Shown here: piece after piece, positions 1 through 6,046 of the stretch
Layout: each line of letters begins with the position of its first letter
How positions within the stretch are numbered: the first letter of the stretch is position 1
NCBI GenBank assembly: GCA_946482375.1
Contig: CAMLRH010000169.1
Span: forward strand, 1 to 6,046
DNA: 6,046 bases
Direction of reading: 5' to 3'
Source of the DNA: an uncultured Caulobacteraceae bacterium
GTDB taxonomy: Bacteria; Pseudomonadota; Alphaproteobacteria; Caulobacterales; Caulobacteraceae
Program-made: the position numbers and the translations under genes
Notes under the pieces: generated by a model
The model's database searches: none
Told to the model about the DNA's origin: nothing
The model's input: the letters and a program-made list of their open reading frames with translations, nothing else

Positions 1-251
1 CGGCGCTCCACCCGCTGAAGACCGGGACGGCCTGCCTCGTGGCGGCGCTGATGCAGGCCGGACAAGCCGGTGAAGCGGAGGTCGTTTATCGCGACAGCCT
101 GCGCCACTACCGCCGTGACGGTTGGGCGTTGATGGGTCTGGCCGAGGCGCTGGAGGCGCAGGGCAAGGCCGCGGAAGCGACCGCCGTCATGGCGGAATTC
201 CAGCAGGCTTGGGGCCGCGCCGACACCCAGATCGGGCAGTCGCGACTCTAG
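1..251 (+). CDS. TPR-repeat protein, C-terminal end only (5' truncated)
   Basis: The first complete codon starts at position 3 and the frame is open from the window edge to a TAG at 249-251, leaving 82 residues of a protein that begins outside the window. The visible part reads as two helix-turn-helix units of the tetratricopeptide type. The second is the clearer one: GWALMGLAEALEAQGK followed by an EA-containing helix ending in FQQAW matches the spacing of small and large residues in TPR consensus repeats. It ends in a short tail, ADTQIGQSRL. From memory, tails of this shape occur at the C-terminus of long alphaproteobacterial TPR proteins of unknown role, but no function can be read from 82 residues. 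A GTG at 39 is in frame but is only an internal valine. The stop overlaps the stop of the convergent gene at 248-445. TPR assignment is fairly secure; the rest is unknown. Confidence 0.75.
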   Translation, partial: ALHPLKTGTACLVAALMQAGQAGEAEVVYRDSLRHYRRDGWALMGLAEALEAQGKAAEATAVMAEFQQAWGRADTQIGQSRL

Positions 252-445
252 TCGTCGTCGCCGGTCAGGAGCTGGGCCACTTCCTTCAGGGGGAGCGCGG
301 CGATCAGCGAGATCGAACTCTGGCCCGACAGGCCAGTGGTGACGATCTGGGTCCGGTTCTTGCCCGCCTCGATGAGGCAGACGACCTGCTCCGGATTTAC
401 ATGGAGGCCCTGGCCGCCGGCCTCGGGCAATTCAACGAGTCGCAT
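248..445 (-). CDS. Small conserved-looking hypothetical protein (65 aa)
   Basis: I do not recognise this protein with certainty. The reading frame can be extended to an ATG at 559, but the internal ATG at 445-443 is the better start: a purine-rich AGAGAGA lies 5 nt before it, and the extra 38 residues look like translated intergenic DNA. The 65-residue product begins MRLVELPEAGG and contains HVNPEQVVCLIEAG, then a TQIVTTG strand and a C-terminal amphipathic EVAQLL helix before an acidic GDDD end. It has no signal peptide or membrane segment, so it is probably cytoplasmic. The pattern of an N-terminal strand, an asparagine turn, VxxIEA-like strand, T-x-I-x-x-x-G strand and EV helix is loosely like the small FlbD-type flagellar proteins; this resemblance is weak and unverified. 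It is divergent from the oxidoreductase gene and convergent with the TPR gene. Confidence 0.65.
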   Translation of the reverse strand: MRLVELPEAGGQGLHVNPEQVVCLIEAGKNRTQIVTTGLSGQSSISLIAALPLKEVAQLLTGDDD

Positions 446-450
446 GGGTG

Positions 451-457
451 TCTCTCT
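451..457 (-). promoter_or_regulatory. Ribosome binding site for the 65-aa gene
   Basis: On the minus strand AGAGAGA sits 5 nt before the ATG at 445-443. It is a partial match to the anti-Shine-Dalgarno complement. It is the main reason for choosing the short start over the ATG at 559. Confidence 0.5.
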
Positions 458-541
458 GGCGAAGGCGCGGATAATCGCGGCGGAAGGTTGCTCTAAGGTT
501 TGTGGCTTGTCGAAGGCTGACGTTGCGTGACCGTGGACGTG

Positions 542-557
542 GGCGCCTCGCGGCGCC
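542..557. repeat. Perfect 6-bp inverted repeat upstream of the oxidoreductase gene
   Basis: GGCGCC, a 4-nt TCGC spacer and a second GGCGCC form a perfect inverted repeat. Each arm is itself palindromic. It lies 19 nt before the AGGAG ribosome binding site of the flavin oxidoreductase gene and about 100 nt before the divergent small gene. It could be a protein-binding site or an RNA hairpin in a 5' leader. In DNA this GC-rich, it could also be chance. Confidence 0.4.
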
Positions 558-576
558 ATCTGAAGGCTCCCCCCTT

Positions 577-581
577 AGGAG
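577..581 (+). promoter_or_regulatory. Ribosome binding site (AGGAG) of the flavin oxidoreductase gene
   Basis: AGGAG is followed by 6 nt and then the ATG at 588. Motif and spacing are near ideal and fix that start codon. Confidence 0.85.
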
Positions 582-587
582 ATCGCC

Positions 588-1673
588 ATGACCGCTAGCT
601 TGTTCGACCCCCTGACGTTCGCCCACGGCCCGACCATGAAGAACCGCTTCATGCTGGCCCCGCTGACCAACACCCAGAGCCATCCCGACGGCGTGCTCTC
701 CGACGAGGAGTTCCACTGGCTGACGATGCGCGCCAAGGGCGGGTTTGGACTGACCATGACCTGCGCCGCGCACGTTCAGCGGGTCGGCCAGGGCTTTCCG
801 GGGCAGCTCGGCGTGTTCGGCGACGAACATCTGGAAGGCCTCACCCGCCTGGCGGCCGCCATCAAGGCCGAGGGCAGCATCGCCGCGCTGCAGATGCACC
901 ACGCGGGCAACCGCTCGCCGAAGGAGCTCGTCGGCCAGGCCGTCTGTCCCTCCGACGACCCTGAGAGCGGCGCCCGCGCGCTGACCACCGCCGAGGTCGA
1001 GCAGCTGGTCGAGGACTTCGTCGAGTCCGCCGTCCGCTCCGAAAAGGCCGGTTTCGACGGCGTCGAGATCCACGGCGCCCACGGCTACATCCTGGCGCAG
1101 TTCCTCTCGCCGGAAATCAATCACCGTGACGACCGCTACGGCGGCTCGCTGGAGAACCGCGCGCGGGTGATCTTCGAGATCATCGACGGCGTGCGCCGCC
1201 GCTGTCGCCAGGATTTCCAGCTTGGCCTTCGCCTGTCGCCCGAGCGGTTCGGGCTGAAGCTGGCCGAGATCGTCGACGTGGCCGGAGAGGTGCTGCGCGA
1301 CGGCCGCATCGACTACCTCGACATGAGCCTGTGGGACGCCGGCAAGGAGCCCGTCGAGGAGGAGTTCAAGGGCCGCACGCTGATGAGCTACTTCACCGAA
1401 ATCGACCGCGGCCACGTGCGCCTCGGCGTCGCCGGCAAGGTCAACACCGGCGCTCGCGCGGCGGAAATGCTGGACCTGGGCGCCGACTACGTCCTGATCG
1501 GCCGCGCCGCCATCATCCACCACGACTTCCCGGAGAAGGTCCGCGCCGACCCGGGGTTCAGGCCGATCCCCAATCCGGTCAGCCGCCAGCACCTCCTCGA
1601 CGAAGGCCTGAGCCCACCCTTCATCGAATACATGCGCCAATGGCCGAAGTTCGTGGAGGACGAGGCGGCCTGA
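588..1673 (+). CDS. NADH:flavin oxidoreductase, Old Yellow Enzyme family
   Basis: This 361-residue protein is a complete FMN-dependent TIM-barrel ene-reductase of the Old Yellow Enzyme family. Such enzymes use NAD(P)H to reduce activated C=C bonds or related electrophiles in the cytoplasm; the true substrate is often unknown. An N-terminal NRFMLAPLTN (19-28) places Thr27 where classical OYEs have the flavin-tuning Thr and YqjM-type enzymes have Cys. Gln102 in LQMHHAGN fits the flavin-contacting glutamine. HGAHGYILAQFLSP (162-175) supplies the substrate-binding pair His162/His165 and the proton-donor Tyr167, followed by the signature DDRYGGSLENR (181-191). Arg215 in LRLSPERFG is the conserved flavin-contacting arginine. 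GKVNTG (283-288) and GADYVLIGR (298-306) form the FMN phosphate site. No Fe-S or second reductase domain is present, so it is not a 2,4-dienoyl-CoA reductase type fusion. Length is normal (YqjM about 340, yeast OYE about 400). The gene stands alone and ends tail-to-tail with tRNA-Ser. Family call is secure; substrate is not known. Confidence 0.95.
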   Translation: MTASLFDPLTFAHGPTMKNRFMLAPLTNTQSHPDGVLSDEEFHWLTMRAKGGFGLTMTCAAHVQRVGQGFPGQLGVFGDEHLEGLTRLAAAIKAEGSIAALQMHHAGNRSPKELVGQAVCPSDDPESGARALTTAEVEQLVEDFVESAVRSEKAGFDGVEIHGAHGYILAQFLSPEINHRDDRYGGSLENRARVIFEIIDGVRRRCRQDFQLGLRLSPERFGLKLAEIVDVAGEVLRDGRIDYLDMSLWDAGKEPVEEEFKGRTLMSYFTEIDRGHVRLGVAGKVNTGARAAEMLDLGADYVLIGRAAIIHHDFPEKVRADPGFRPIPNPVSRQHLLDEGLSPPFIEYMRQWPKFVEDEAA

Positions 1674-1677
1674 GGCG

Positions 1678-1767
1678 TGGCGGACAGGGTGGGATTCGAA
1701 CCCACGGTGGGCTTCCACCCACGGCGGTTTTCAAGACCGCTGCCTTAAACCACTCGGCCACCTGTCC
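1678..1767 (-). tRNA. tRNA-Ser (anticodon UGA), CCA encoded
   Basis: Read on the minus strand, this is a 90-nt class II tRNA. The acceptor stem pairs GGACAGG with CCTGTCC over 7 bp, followed by discriminator G and an encoded CCA (1680-1678). The T arm is GTGGGTTCGAATCCCAC at 1705-1689, with a perfect 5-bp stem. The anticodon stem GCGGT/ACCGC is perfect, and its 7-nt loop CTTGAAA gives anticodon UGA at 1733-1731, which reads UCA and, by wobble, other UCN serine codons. A long variable arm (stem of GTGGG with CCCAC around GGAAG) is the hallmark of serine tRNAs. The D arm carries the usual AGTGGTTTAAGGC. The 3' end lies 4 nt from the stop of the oxidoreductase gene on the other strand. I see no integrase or duplicated 3' end, so nothing suggests use as an integration site. 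Confidence 0.97.
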
Positions 1768-1776
1768 GGCGTCGCT

Positions 1777-1801
1777 CATCTAGCGTGGACGCGCGGGTCT
1801 A
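1777..1801 (-). promoter_or_regulatory. Probable housekeeping sigma promoter of tRNA-Ser
   Basis: On the minus strand TAGACCC (1801-1795), a 10-nt spacer and GCTAGATG (1784-1777) fit the Caulobacter housekeeping promoter pattern TTGACGS, N10-14, GCTANAWC. The -35 element matches at 5 of 7 positions and the -10 element at every defined position except the last. The -10 element ends 9 nt before the mature tRNA 5' end, leaving room for a very short leader. The consensus is recalled knowledge; the match is read directly. Confidence 0.55.
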
Positions 1802-1837
1802 GCCAGCTTAGGGGACTCGCGAAACTTTTTGGGCCGT

Positions 1838-3376
1838 ATGCTCCGAGCCGTTCTTATCCTTGCCGTCGCCGCGCTGGTGCTGATGGCGCCGGCGCTCATC
1901 CATGGCGCGCCGGCGATCGACTCGGCGACCTACACCCATGTGTGGACCCAACAGTACGCCTCGGAGATGGCGCGCGGGGTCATCTACCCGCGCTGGCTAC
2001 CCCATTCGTTCGAGGGGCTGGGCTCGCCGACCTTCTACTTCTACCCGCCGCTGGCCTTCCACCTGACCGGCGCCGTGGCGATGTTCATGGACGTCCGGTT
2101 CGCCGTCAGCTGGGCGGCGGCGCTGATGCTCTTCCTGTCGGGCATGGCGATGTACGCCTGGCTGCGGGGCAAGGCGTCGGAGGGCTTCGCCGTCCTGGGC
2201 GCCCTCCTCTACATGGCCGGGCCCTATCACCTGACCGACTTCTACGTCCGCTCGGCGCAGGCCGAGTTCGGGGCCTTTATCTGGACGCCGCTGATCGCGC
2301 TGGCCATCGAGAACCAGCGCAGGCGCTGGGGCGGGCCGTTGCTGGCGCTGTGTTACGCCGGGTTGATCCTCACCCACCTGCCGGTGGCGCTGCTGGTCAG
2401 CGTGGTGCTGATCCCGCCGCTGGTGCTGCGAGCGGCCTGGAAGGACCCGGCAGTCGCGGTGCGTTGCGCCGTGGCGGGGCTCGCCGGTCTCGCCATGTCG
2501 GCCCTCTACCTGCTGCCGGCGCTGACGTTGCAGGAACACACCCTGATGCCACAGGTGATGTGGGCCGAGCATTTCGACGCCCGCAACTGGTCGGTGCTGG
2601 GTCTGCTCAAGCCGGAGCATGACGCCTTTCTGCGGCCGATGTCGCTGCTCGCCGCCGGCTGGGCGGTCGTGGGGCTGACGGCGCTGCTGCGCGGAGCGCG
2701 GTTCTGGCCGCTGCTGACGCTGGGCGCGGCGATCATCAGCCTCGGGCTGACGCCGCTGTTCAATCTCCCGATCCTGGACAAGGTGCAGTTCCCGTGGCGG
2801 GCGCTGGCCATCGTCGAGTTCACGGCCATCACCGCCGTCATCGTCTGGCGGCCGCGGTTGGTGTGGGTGGCGATGGGCGCGGTACTGCTGGTGCCGGGCG
2901 CGGCGCCGTTCTGGACGGCCGGACGGATCGCGCTCAACCAGCGCCTCGCACCGGAACGCGTGGCCGCCGGGCTCGACGCGGTAGAGTACCTGCCGAGCGA
3001 CTACAAGCCGGTGCCGAAGGGGCGCTACCCGACCGGGATCGAAAACTACCGCGTCCCGCTCGTTCAGGGCGCGGCGGCGAATGTGCGCTCCGCCGCCAAT
3101 GGATCGGTCAGCGTCACCGCGACGGCGGACGGGCCGATCACCATTCGCAAGGCGAACTTCCCGCGCTGGCGTGTCGAGGGTCCGCGAGGGACCGTCGCCA
3201 CCTCGGGCCCGCTGATCACCTTCACCGCCAAGGCTGGTGAAACCTATCGACTGAAACCCGTTCCGACGCGGCCGGAAGTCATCGGCGGCGGGGTGTCGCT
3301 GCTCGGGCTCCTTCTCGCCCTGCTGCTCTGGTTTCGAAACATGGTCCCGTTTCGCGCGGAGCGCGCAGCGCCCTGA
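1838..3376 (+). CDS. Polytopic membrane protein, PTPS-related / GT-C-like family
   Basis: The 512-residue product is an integral inner-membrane protein with roughly 11-12 hydrophobic segments. One is at the N-terminus (about 3-20), most lie between 70 and 360, and a last one is at about 481-500. It resembles the '6-pyruvoyl-tetrahydropterin synthase-related' membrane family, which despite its name is thought to be a GT-C-like glycosyltransferase using lipid-linked sugars. Family-like features are a first extracytoplasmic loop with Asp28 and His34, then YPRWLP (50-55) and FYFYPP (66-71), a QFPWR motif (317-321) before a late membrane helix, EYLP (383-386), and a beta-rich external domain with FPRWRVE (441-447). 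The start is uncertain: ATG at 1838 and an in-frame TTG at 1829 give products differing by three residues, and neither has a clear Shine-Dalgarno. I chose ATG. The donor, acceptor and polymer are unknown, and no polysaccharide genes are nearby. ligD follows 35 nt later on the same strand. Confidence 0.8.
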   Translation: MLRAVLILAVAALVLMAPALIHGAPAIDSATYTHVWTQQYASEMARGVIYPRWLPHSFEGLGSPTFYFYPPLAFHLTGAVAMFMDVRFAVSWAAALMLFLSGMAMYAWLRGKASEGFAVLGALLYMAGPYHLTDFYVRSAQAEFGAFIWTPLIALAIENQRRRWGGPLLALCYAGLILTHLPVALLVSVVLIPPLVLRAAWKDPAVAVRCAVAGLAGLAMSALYLLPALTLQEHTLMPQVMWAEHFDARNWSVLGLLKPEHDAFLRPMSLLAAGWAVVGLTALLRGARFWPLLTLGAAIISLGLTPLFNLPILDKVQFPWRALAIVEFTAITAVIVWRPRLVWVAMGAVLLVPGAAPFWTAGRIALNQRLAPERVAAGLDAVEYLPSDYKPVPKGRYPTGIENYRVPLVQGAAANVRSAANGSVSVTATADGPITIRKANFPRWRVEGPRGTVATSGPLITFTAKAGETYRLKPVPTRPEVIGGGVSLLGLLLALLLWFRNMVPFRAERAAP

Positions 3377-3394
3377 CGGAACCGGGTAAACGGC

Positions 3395-3401
3395 GGGGGG
3401 A
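3395..3401 (+). promoter_or_regulatory. Possible weak ribosome binding site of ligD
   Basis: GGGGGGA lies 10 nt before the ATG at 3412. It is G-rich but not a good AGGAG match, and the spacing is on the long side. The 35-nt gap after the membrane protein gene contains no recognisable promoter or terminator, which leaves co-transcription with that gene possible. Confidence 0.35.
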
Positions 3402-3411
3402 TTTCCGCTGC

Positions 3412-6046
3412 ATGGCCCGGACGCTCAAGAAGTACCAGTCAATGCGCGACTTCGCGGTCACCGCGGAGCCGAGTGGGAAGAAGGCCGTCCCCGGCTCGAA
3501 ACGCCTGCGCTTCGTCATCCAGAAACACGCCGCCACGCGCCTGCACTACGACCTGCGCCTGGAGTTCGACGGCGTCTTTCTGTCGTGGGCGGTGACCAAG
3601 GGACCGTCGCTGGATCCCGCCGACCGTCGCCTCGCCGTCCAGGTCGAGGACCACCCGATAGGCTACGGCGACTTCGAAGGGACCATCCCCAAGGGCCAGT
3701 ACGGCGGCGGCACGGTGATGCTGTGGGATCGCGGCTACTGGGCGCCGCAGGACGGCATGGACATCGCCAAGGGTCTGAAGAAGGGCGAACTGAAGGTCGT
3801 CTTCGCCGGCGAGCGCATGAAGGGCAGCTGGGTGCTCGTCCGCATGCCCCGCCGCGAGCGGGAGAAGCGCGACAACTGGCTGATGATCAAGCATCGTGAC
3901 GGCTTCGAGCATGAGGGCGACGCCGACGCCCTCCTGAACGACAACGCCTTCTCGGTGGCCTCGGGCCGTACGATGGACGAAATCGCGAGCGGCAAGGGCA
4001 AGGCCCCTACCCCCTTCATCAAGAAGGCGAAGGGGAAGGCCGACGCCGTCTGGAACTCCAACCATGACCCCGAGGGCAGCGCCGAGGAAGAGGCCGTCAA
4101 GCACGATGCGCCGAAACCCGCGAAGGTGCCGAAGCCGAAGCAGGCCGCGCAGATCCCCGCCTTCGTCGAGCCGCAGCTCTGCAAGCTCGTCGACCGCCCG
4201 CCGGGAGGCGGCGGCTGGGCGCACGAGATCAAGTTCGACGGCTACCGCATGCAGATGCGCGTCGAGGCCGGCAGCGCCACGCTGAAGACACGCAAGGGCC
4301 TCGACTGGTCCGCCAAGTTCAAGGAGATCGTCGCCGAAGGCCGCTCGCTGCCCGACTGCCTGATCGACGGCGAGGTCGTGGCGCTGAGCGAAACCGGCGC
4401 GCCGGACTTCGCGGGCCTGCAGGCGGCGCTGTCGTCGGGCCAGACGCGCGACCTGATCTTCTTCGTCTTCGACCTGCTGTTCGTGGAGGGCGAGGACCTG
4501 CGCCCGTTGCCCTTGAGCGAGCGCAAGGCGCGGCTGAAGGCCCTGCTGGAAGCCTATGCGGACGCGAAGGCGCAGCGTCTTCGCTACGTCGACCACTTCA
4601 TCACGGCCGGTGACGCCGTGCTGGAGTCCGCCTGCCGCATGGACCTCGAAGGCATCGTGTCGAAGAAGCTCGACACTCCCTACCGCTCAGGCCGGGGCGA
4701 CACCTGGACCAAGGCCAAATGCCGTGCGGGTCATGAGGTCGTCATCGGCGGCTACACCAAGACCGGCGACGCTTTCCGCTCACTGATCGTTGGCGTCTAT
4801 CGCGACGGCAAGCTGGTCCACGTCGGCCGCGTCGGCACGGGCTACAACCGGAACAACCTGCCCGGCCTTGTGGCGAAGCTGAAGCCGCTGGAGACGGCGA
4901 AGTCGCCCTTCGAAGCTGGTTCACCCAGGAAGTCCGCCGACATTCACTGGGTGAAGCCGGAACTGGTCGCCGAGATCGAGTTCGCGGGCTTTACCGGCGA
5001 CGGCAACGTCCGCCAGGCAGCGTTCAAGGGCCTGCGCGAAGACAAGCCCGCCCGCGAGGTTGAAGAGGACATCGCGCCCATCGAAGAGGCGCACCTCGCC
5101 GAGCCGAAGCCGAAGGCCGCCGCAAAGAAGACGACGAAGGACAACGTCGTCATGGGCGTCACCATCTCCAATCCCGACAAGGCGTTGTGGCCGGACGGCG
5201 GTGACGGCAACCCGGTCACCAAGCTCGACCTCGCCCGCTACTACGAGGCGGTCGGCCCCTGGATGATGGAGCACATCAAGGGGCGCCCCTGCTCGATCAT
5301 CCGCATGCCCGACGGCATCGACGGCGACCAGCGCTTCTTTCAGCGCCATGTCGGCAAGGGCTCGTCGGCGCTGATCAGCGAAGTGCAGGTCTACGGCGAT
5401 CACAAACCCTACCTGCAGGTCGACCGCGTCGAGGCGCTGGCGGCGCTGGCTCAGATCGGCGCCGTCGAGCTGCACCCCTGGAACAACCAGCCCAACGACC
5501 AGACCACGCCCGGCCGGCTGATCTTCGACCTCGACCCCGACGAGGGACTGGGCTTCGCCGACGTCATCGACGCCGCCCATGACGTGAAGGAACGGCTGGA
5601 AGCGCTGGGTCTGGTGGCGTTCTGCAAGACGACGGGCGGCAAGGGTCTGCACGTCGTCACGCCGCTGGCGAAATCGCGCAAGAAGCTCGACTGGCCGACC
5701 GCCAAGGCCTTTGCCCGCGAGGTCTGCGCCCGCATGGCCGCCGACAGCCCCGAGAAGTACACGATCAACATGGCCAAGAAGGTGCGCGGCGGGCGGATCT
5801 TCCTCGACTACCTGCGCAACGACCGCCTGAGCACGGCGGTCGCCCCCCTCTCCCCGCGCGGACGTCCCGGCGCGCCGGTGTCCTTCCCGATCGAATGGAA
5901 GGACGTGAAGCCTGGCCTCGACCCCAAGAAGTGGACCATCCGCACGGCGCCCGTGCTCGTTCCCAAACTGAAAGCGTGGAGGGACTACTGCGACGCCGAA
6001 CGTCCGCTCGAGGACGCCATCGCCAAGCTCGGGAAGATGAAGAAGG
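3412..6046 (+). CDS. ligD: DNA ligase D (3'-phosphoesterase, ATP ligase, primase-polymerase), 3' truncated by window
   Basis: LigD partners with Ku in bacterial non-homologous end joining: it trims or fills ends and seals double-strand breaks. The frame is open for 878 codons with no stop before the edge. Domains run PE-LIG-POL, as in Pseudomonas aeruginosa LigD (840 aa), unlike the POL-PE-LIG order of mycobacteria. Phosphoesterase (about 8-165): His39, His45, Asp47 and Arg49 in [15 protein letters not shown], with His81 and Tyr85 in VEDHPIGY, match the metal-binding and catalytic set. Ligase (about 252-440): adenylated Lys274 in EIKFDGYR, then LIDGEVV (317-323), FVFDLLF (351-357), EGIVSKK (413-419) and WTKAK (432-436). 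An OB-fold follows (about 442-550). A Lys/Ala/Pro linker (about 565-578) leads to the primase-polymerase: metal-binding Asp706 and Asp708 in [13 protein letters not shown] with His747, and Asp799 in FLDYLRND. All three active sites look intact. Start 3412 keeps the conserved N-terminal RDF (12-14). Judging by homologue length only a short tail is missing. Ku is not visible here. Confidence 0.97.
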   Translation, partial: MARTLKKYQSMRDFAVTAEPSGKKAVPGSKRLRFVIQKHAATRLHYDLRLEFDGVFLSWAVTKGPSLDPADRRLAVQVEDHPIGYGDFEGTIPKGQYGGGTVMLWDRGYWAPQDGMDIAKGLKKGELKVVFAGERMKGSWVLVRMPRREREKRDNWLMIKHRDGFEHEGDADALLNDNAFSVASGRTMDEIASGKGKAPTPFIKKAKGKADAVWNSNHDPEGSAEEEAVKHDAPKPAKVPKPKQAAQIPAFVEPQLCKLVDRPPGGGGWAHEIKFDGYRMQMRVEAGSATLKTRKGLDWSAKFKEIVAEGRSLPDCLIDGEVVALSETGAPDFAGLQAALSSGQTRDLIFFVFDLLFVEGEDLRPLPLSERKARLKALLEAYADAKAQRLRYVDHFITAGDAVLESACRMDLEGIVSKKLDTPYRSGRGDTWTKAKCRAGHEVVIGGYTKTGDAFRSLIVGVYRDGKLVHVGRVGTGYNRNNLPGLVAKLKPLETAKSPFEAGSPRKSADIHWVKPELVAEIEFAGFTGDGNVRQAAFKGLREDKPAREVEEDIAPIEEAHLAEPKPKAAAKKTTKDNVVMGVTISNPDKALWPDGGDGNPVTKLDLARYYEAVGPWMMEHIKGRPCSIIRMPDGIDGDQRFFQRHVGKGSSALISEVQVYGDHKPYLQVDRVEALAALAQIGAVELHPWNNQPNDQTTPGRLIFDLDPDEGLGFADVIDAAHDVKERLEALGLVAFCKTTGGKGLHVVTPLAKSRKKLDWPTAKAFAREVCARMAADSPEKYTINMAKKVRGGRIFLDYLRNDRLSTAVAPLSPRGRPGAPVSFPIEWKDVKPGLDPKKWTIRTAPVLVPKLKAWRDYCDAERPLEDAIAKLGKMKK

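Noticed and set aside
446..559. N-terminal extension of the 65-residue protein to an ATG at 559
   Set aside because: It has low-quality sequence, runs through the GGCGCC inverted repeat, and the internal ATG at 445 has the better ribosome binding site.
432..1718. 428-codon open frame on the minus strand across the oxidoreductase gene
   Set aside because: It is antisense to a protein with clear OYE motifs and starts inside the tRNA. Its translation is rich in Ala, Val, Arg, Asp and Leu, typical of the complement of GC-rich coding DNA, and has no recognisable motif.
1678..1767. tRNA-Ser as a phage or island attachment site
   Set aside because: No integrase gene, no duplicated tRNA 3' segment seen elsewhere in the window, and no change in base composition on either side.
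1331..1783. 150-codon + strand frame running through the end of the oxidoreductase gene and the tRNA
   Set aside because: It reads through the complement of a tRNA. The GGIRTHGG stretch in its translation is the well-known artefact of translating antisense serine tRNA sequence.
1942..2622. 226-codon + strand frame inside the membrane protein gene
   Set aside because: It is a frame-shifted shadow rich in Arg, Gly, Ala and Pro, while the other frame gives a coherent set of membrane segments and family motifs.
3377..3411. Intrinsic terminator between the membrane protein gene and ligD
   Set aside because: Only short weak G/C pairings are present, and no run of T follows them.
3439..4596. 385-codon open frame on the minus strand under ligD
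   Set aside because: It lies wholly antisense to the phosphoesterase and ligase domains and has the same complement-type composition. It is a by-product of strong G/C third-position bias.
4921..5652. 243-codon open frame on the minus strand under the LigD polymerase region
   Set aside because: It is antisense to the conserved polymerase domain, with no motif and no plausible ribosome binding site noted.

Overview
The window is uniformly GC-rich with strong G/C third-position bias and looks like chromosomal core sequence from an alphaproteobacterium. A Caulobacterales-type organism (Caulobacter, Brevundimonas, Phenylobacterium) is plausible. That guess rests on the style of the proteins, on a promoter before the tRNA that fits the Caulobacter housekeeping pattern (TTGACGS, 10-14 nt, GCTANAWC), and on the domain order of the DNA repair ligase. 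It is an inference, not a demonstrated taxonomy.

Layout from left to right. The window opens inside the 3' end of a TPR-repeat protein gene on the + strand. It converges on a short minus-strand gene for a 65-residue uncharacterised protein, and the two stop codons share one palindromic CTAG. A 142-bp divergent intergenic region with a GGCGCC/GGCGCC hairpin leads into a complete Old Yellow Enzyme-type NAD(P)H:flavin oxidoreductase with a good ribosome binding site. Four bases after its stop lies the 3' end of a minus-strand tRNA-Ser(UGA) with encoded CCA. A 70-bp gap separates the tRNA from a polytopic membrane protein of the PTPS-related / GT-C-like family. After 35 bp comes a large ligD gene encoding a multidomain bacterial NHEJ ligase (phosphoesterase, then ligase, then polymerase), which runs off the right edge after 878 codons.

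The genes do not form one pathway. The flavoenzyme, the tRNA and the membrane protein look like independent core genes. The membrane protein and ligD are co-directional and closely spaced, so they may share a transcript, but nothing links them functionally. LigD is the best-defined system here: with Ku (not in this window) it repairs double-strand breaks without a template. I see no mobile element, CRISPR array, prophage gene, riboswitch or clear intrinsic terminator. No stretch longer than 150 bases lacks a gene. I did not find an undescribed system; the most open questions are the 65-residue protein and the substrate of the membrane protein.
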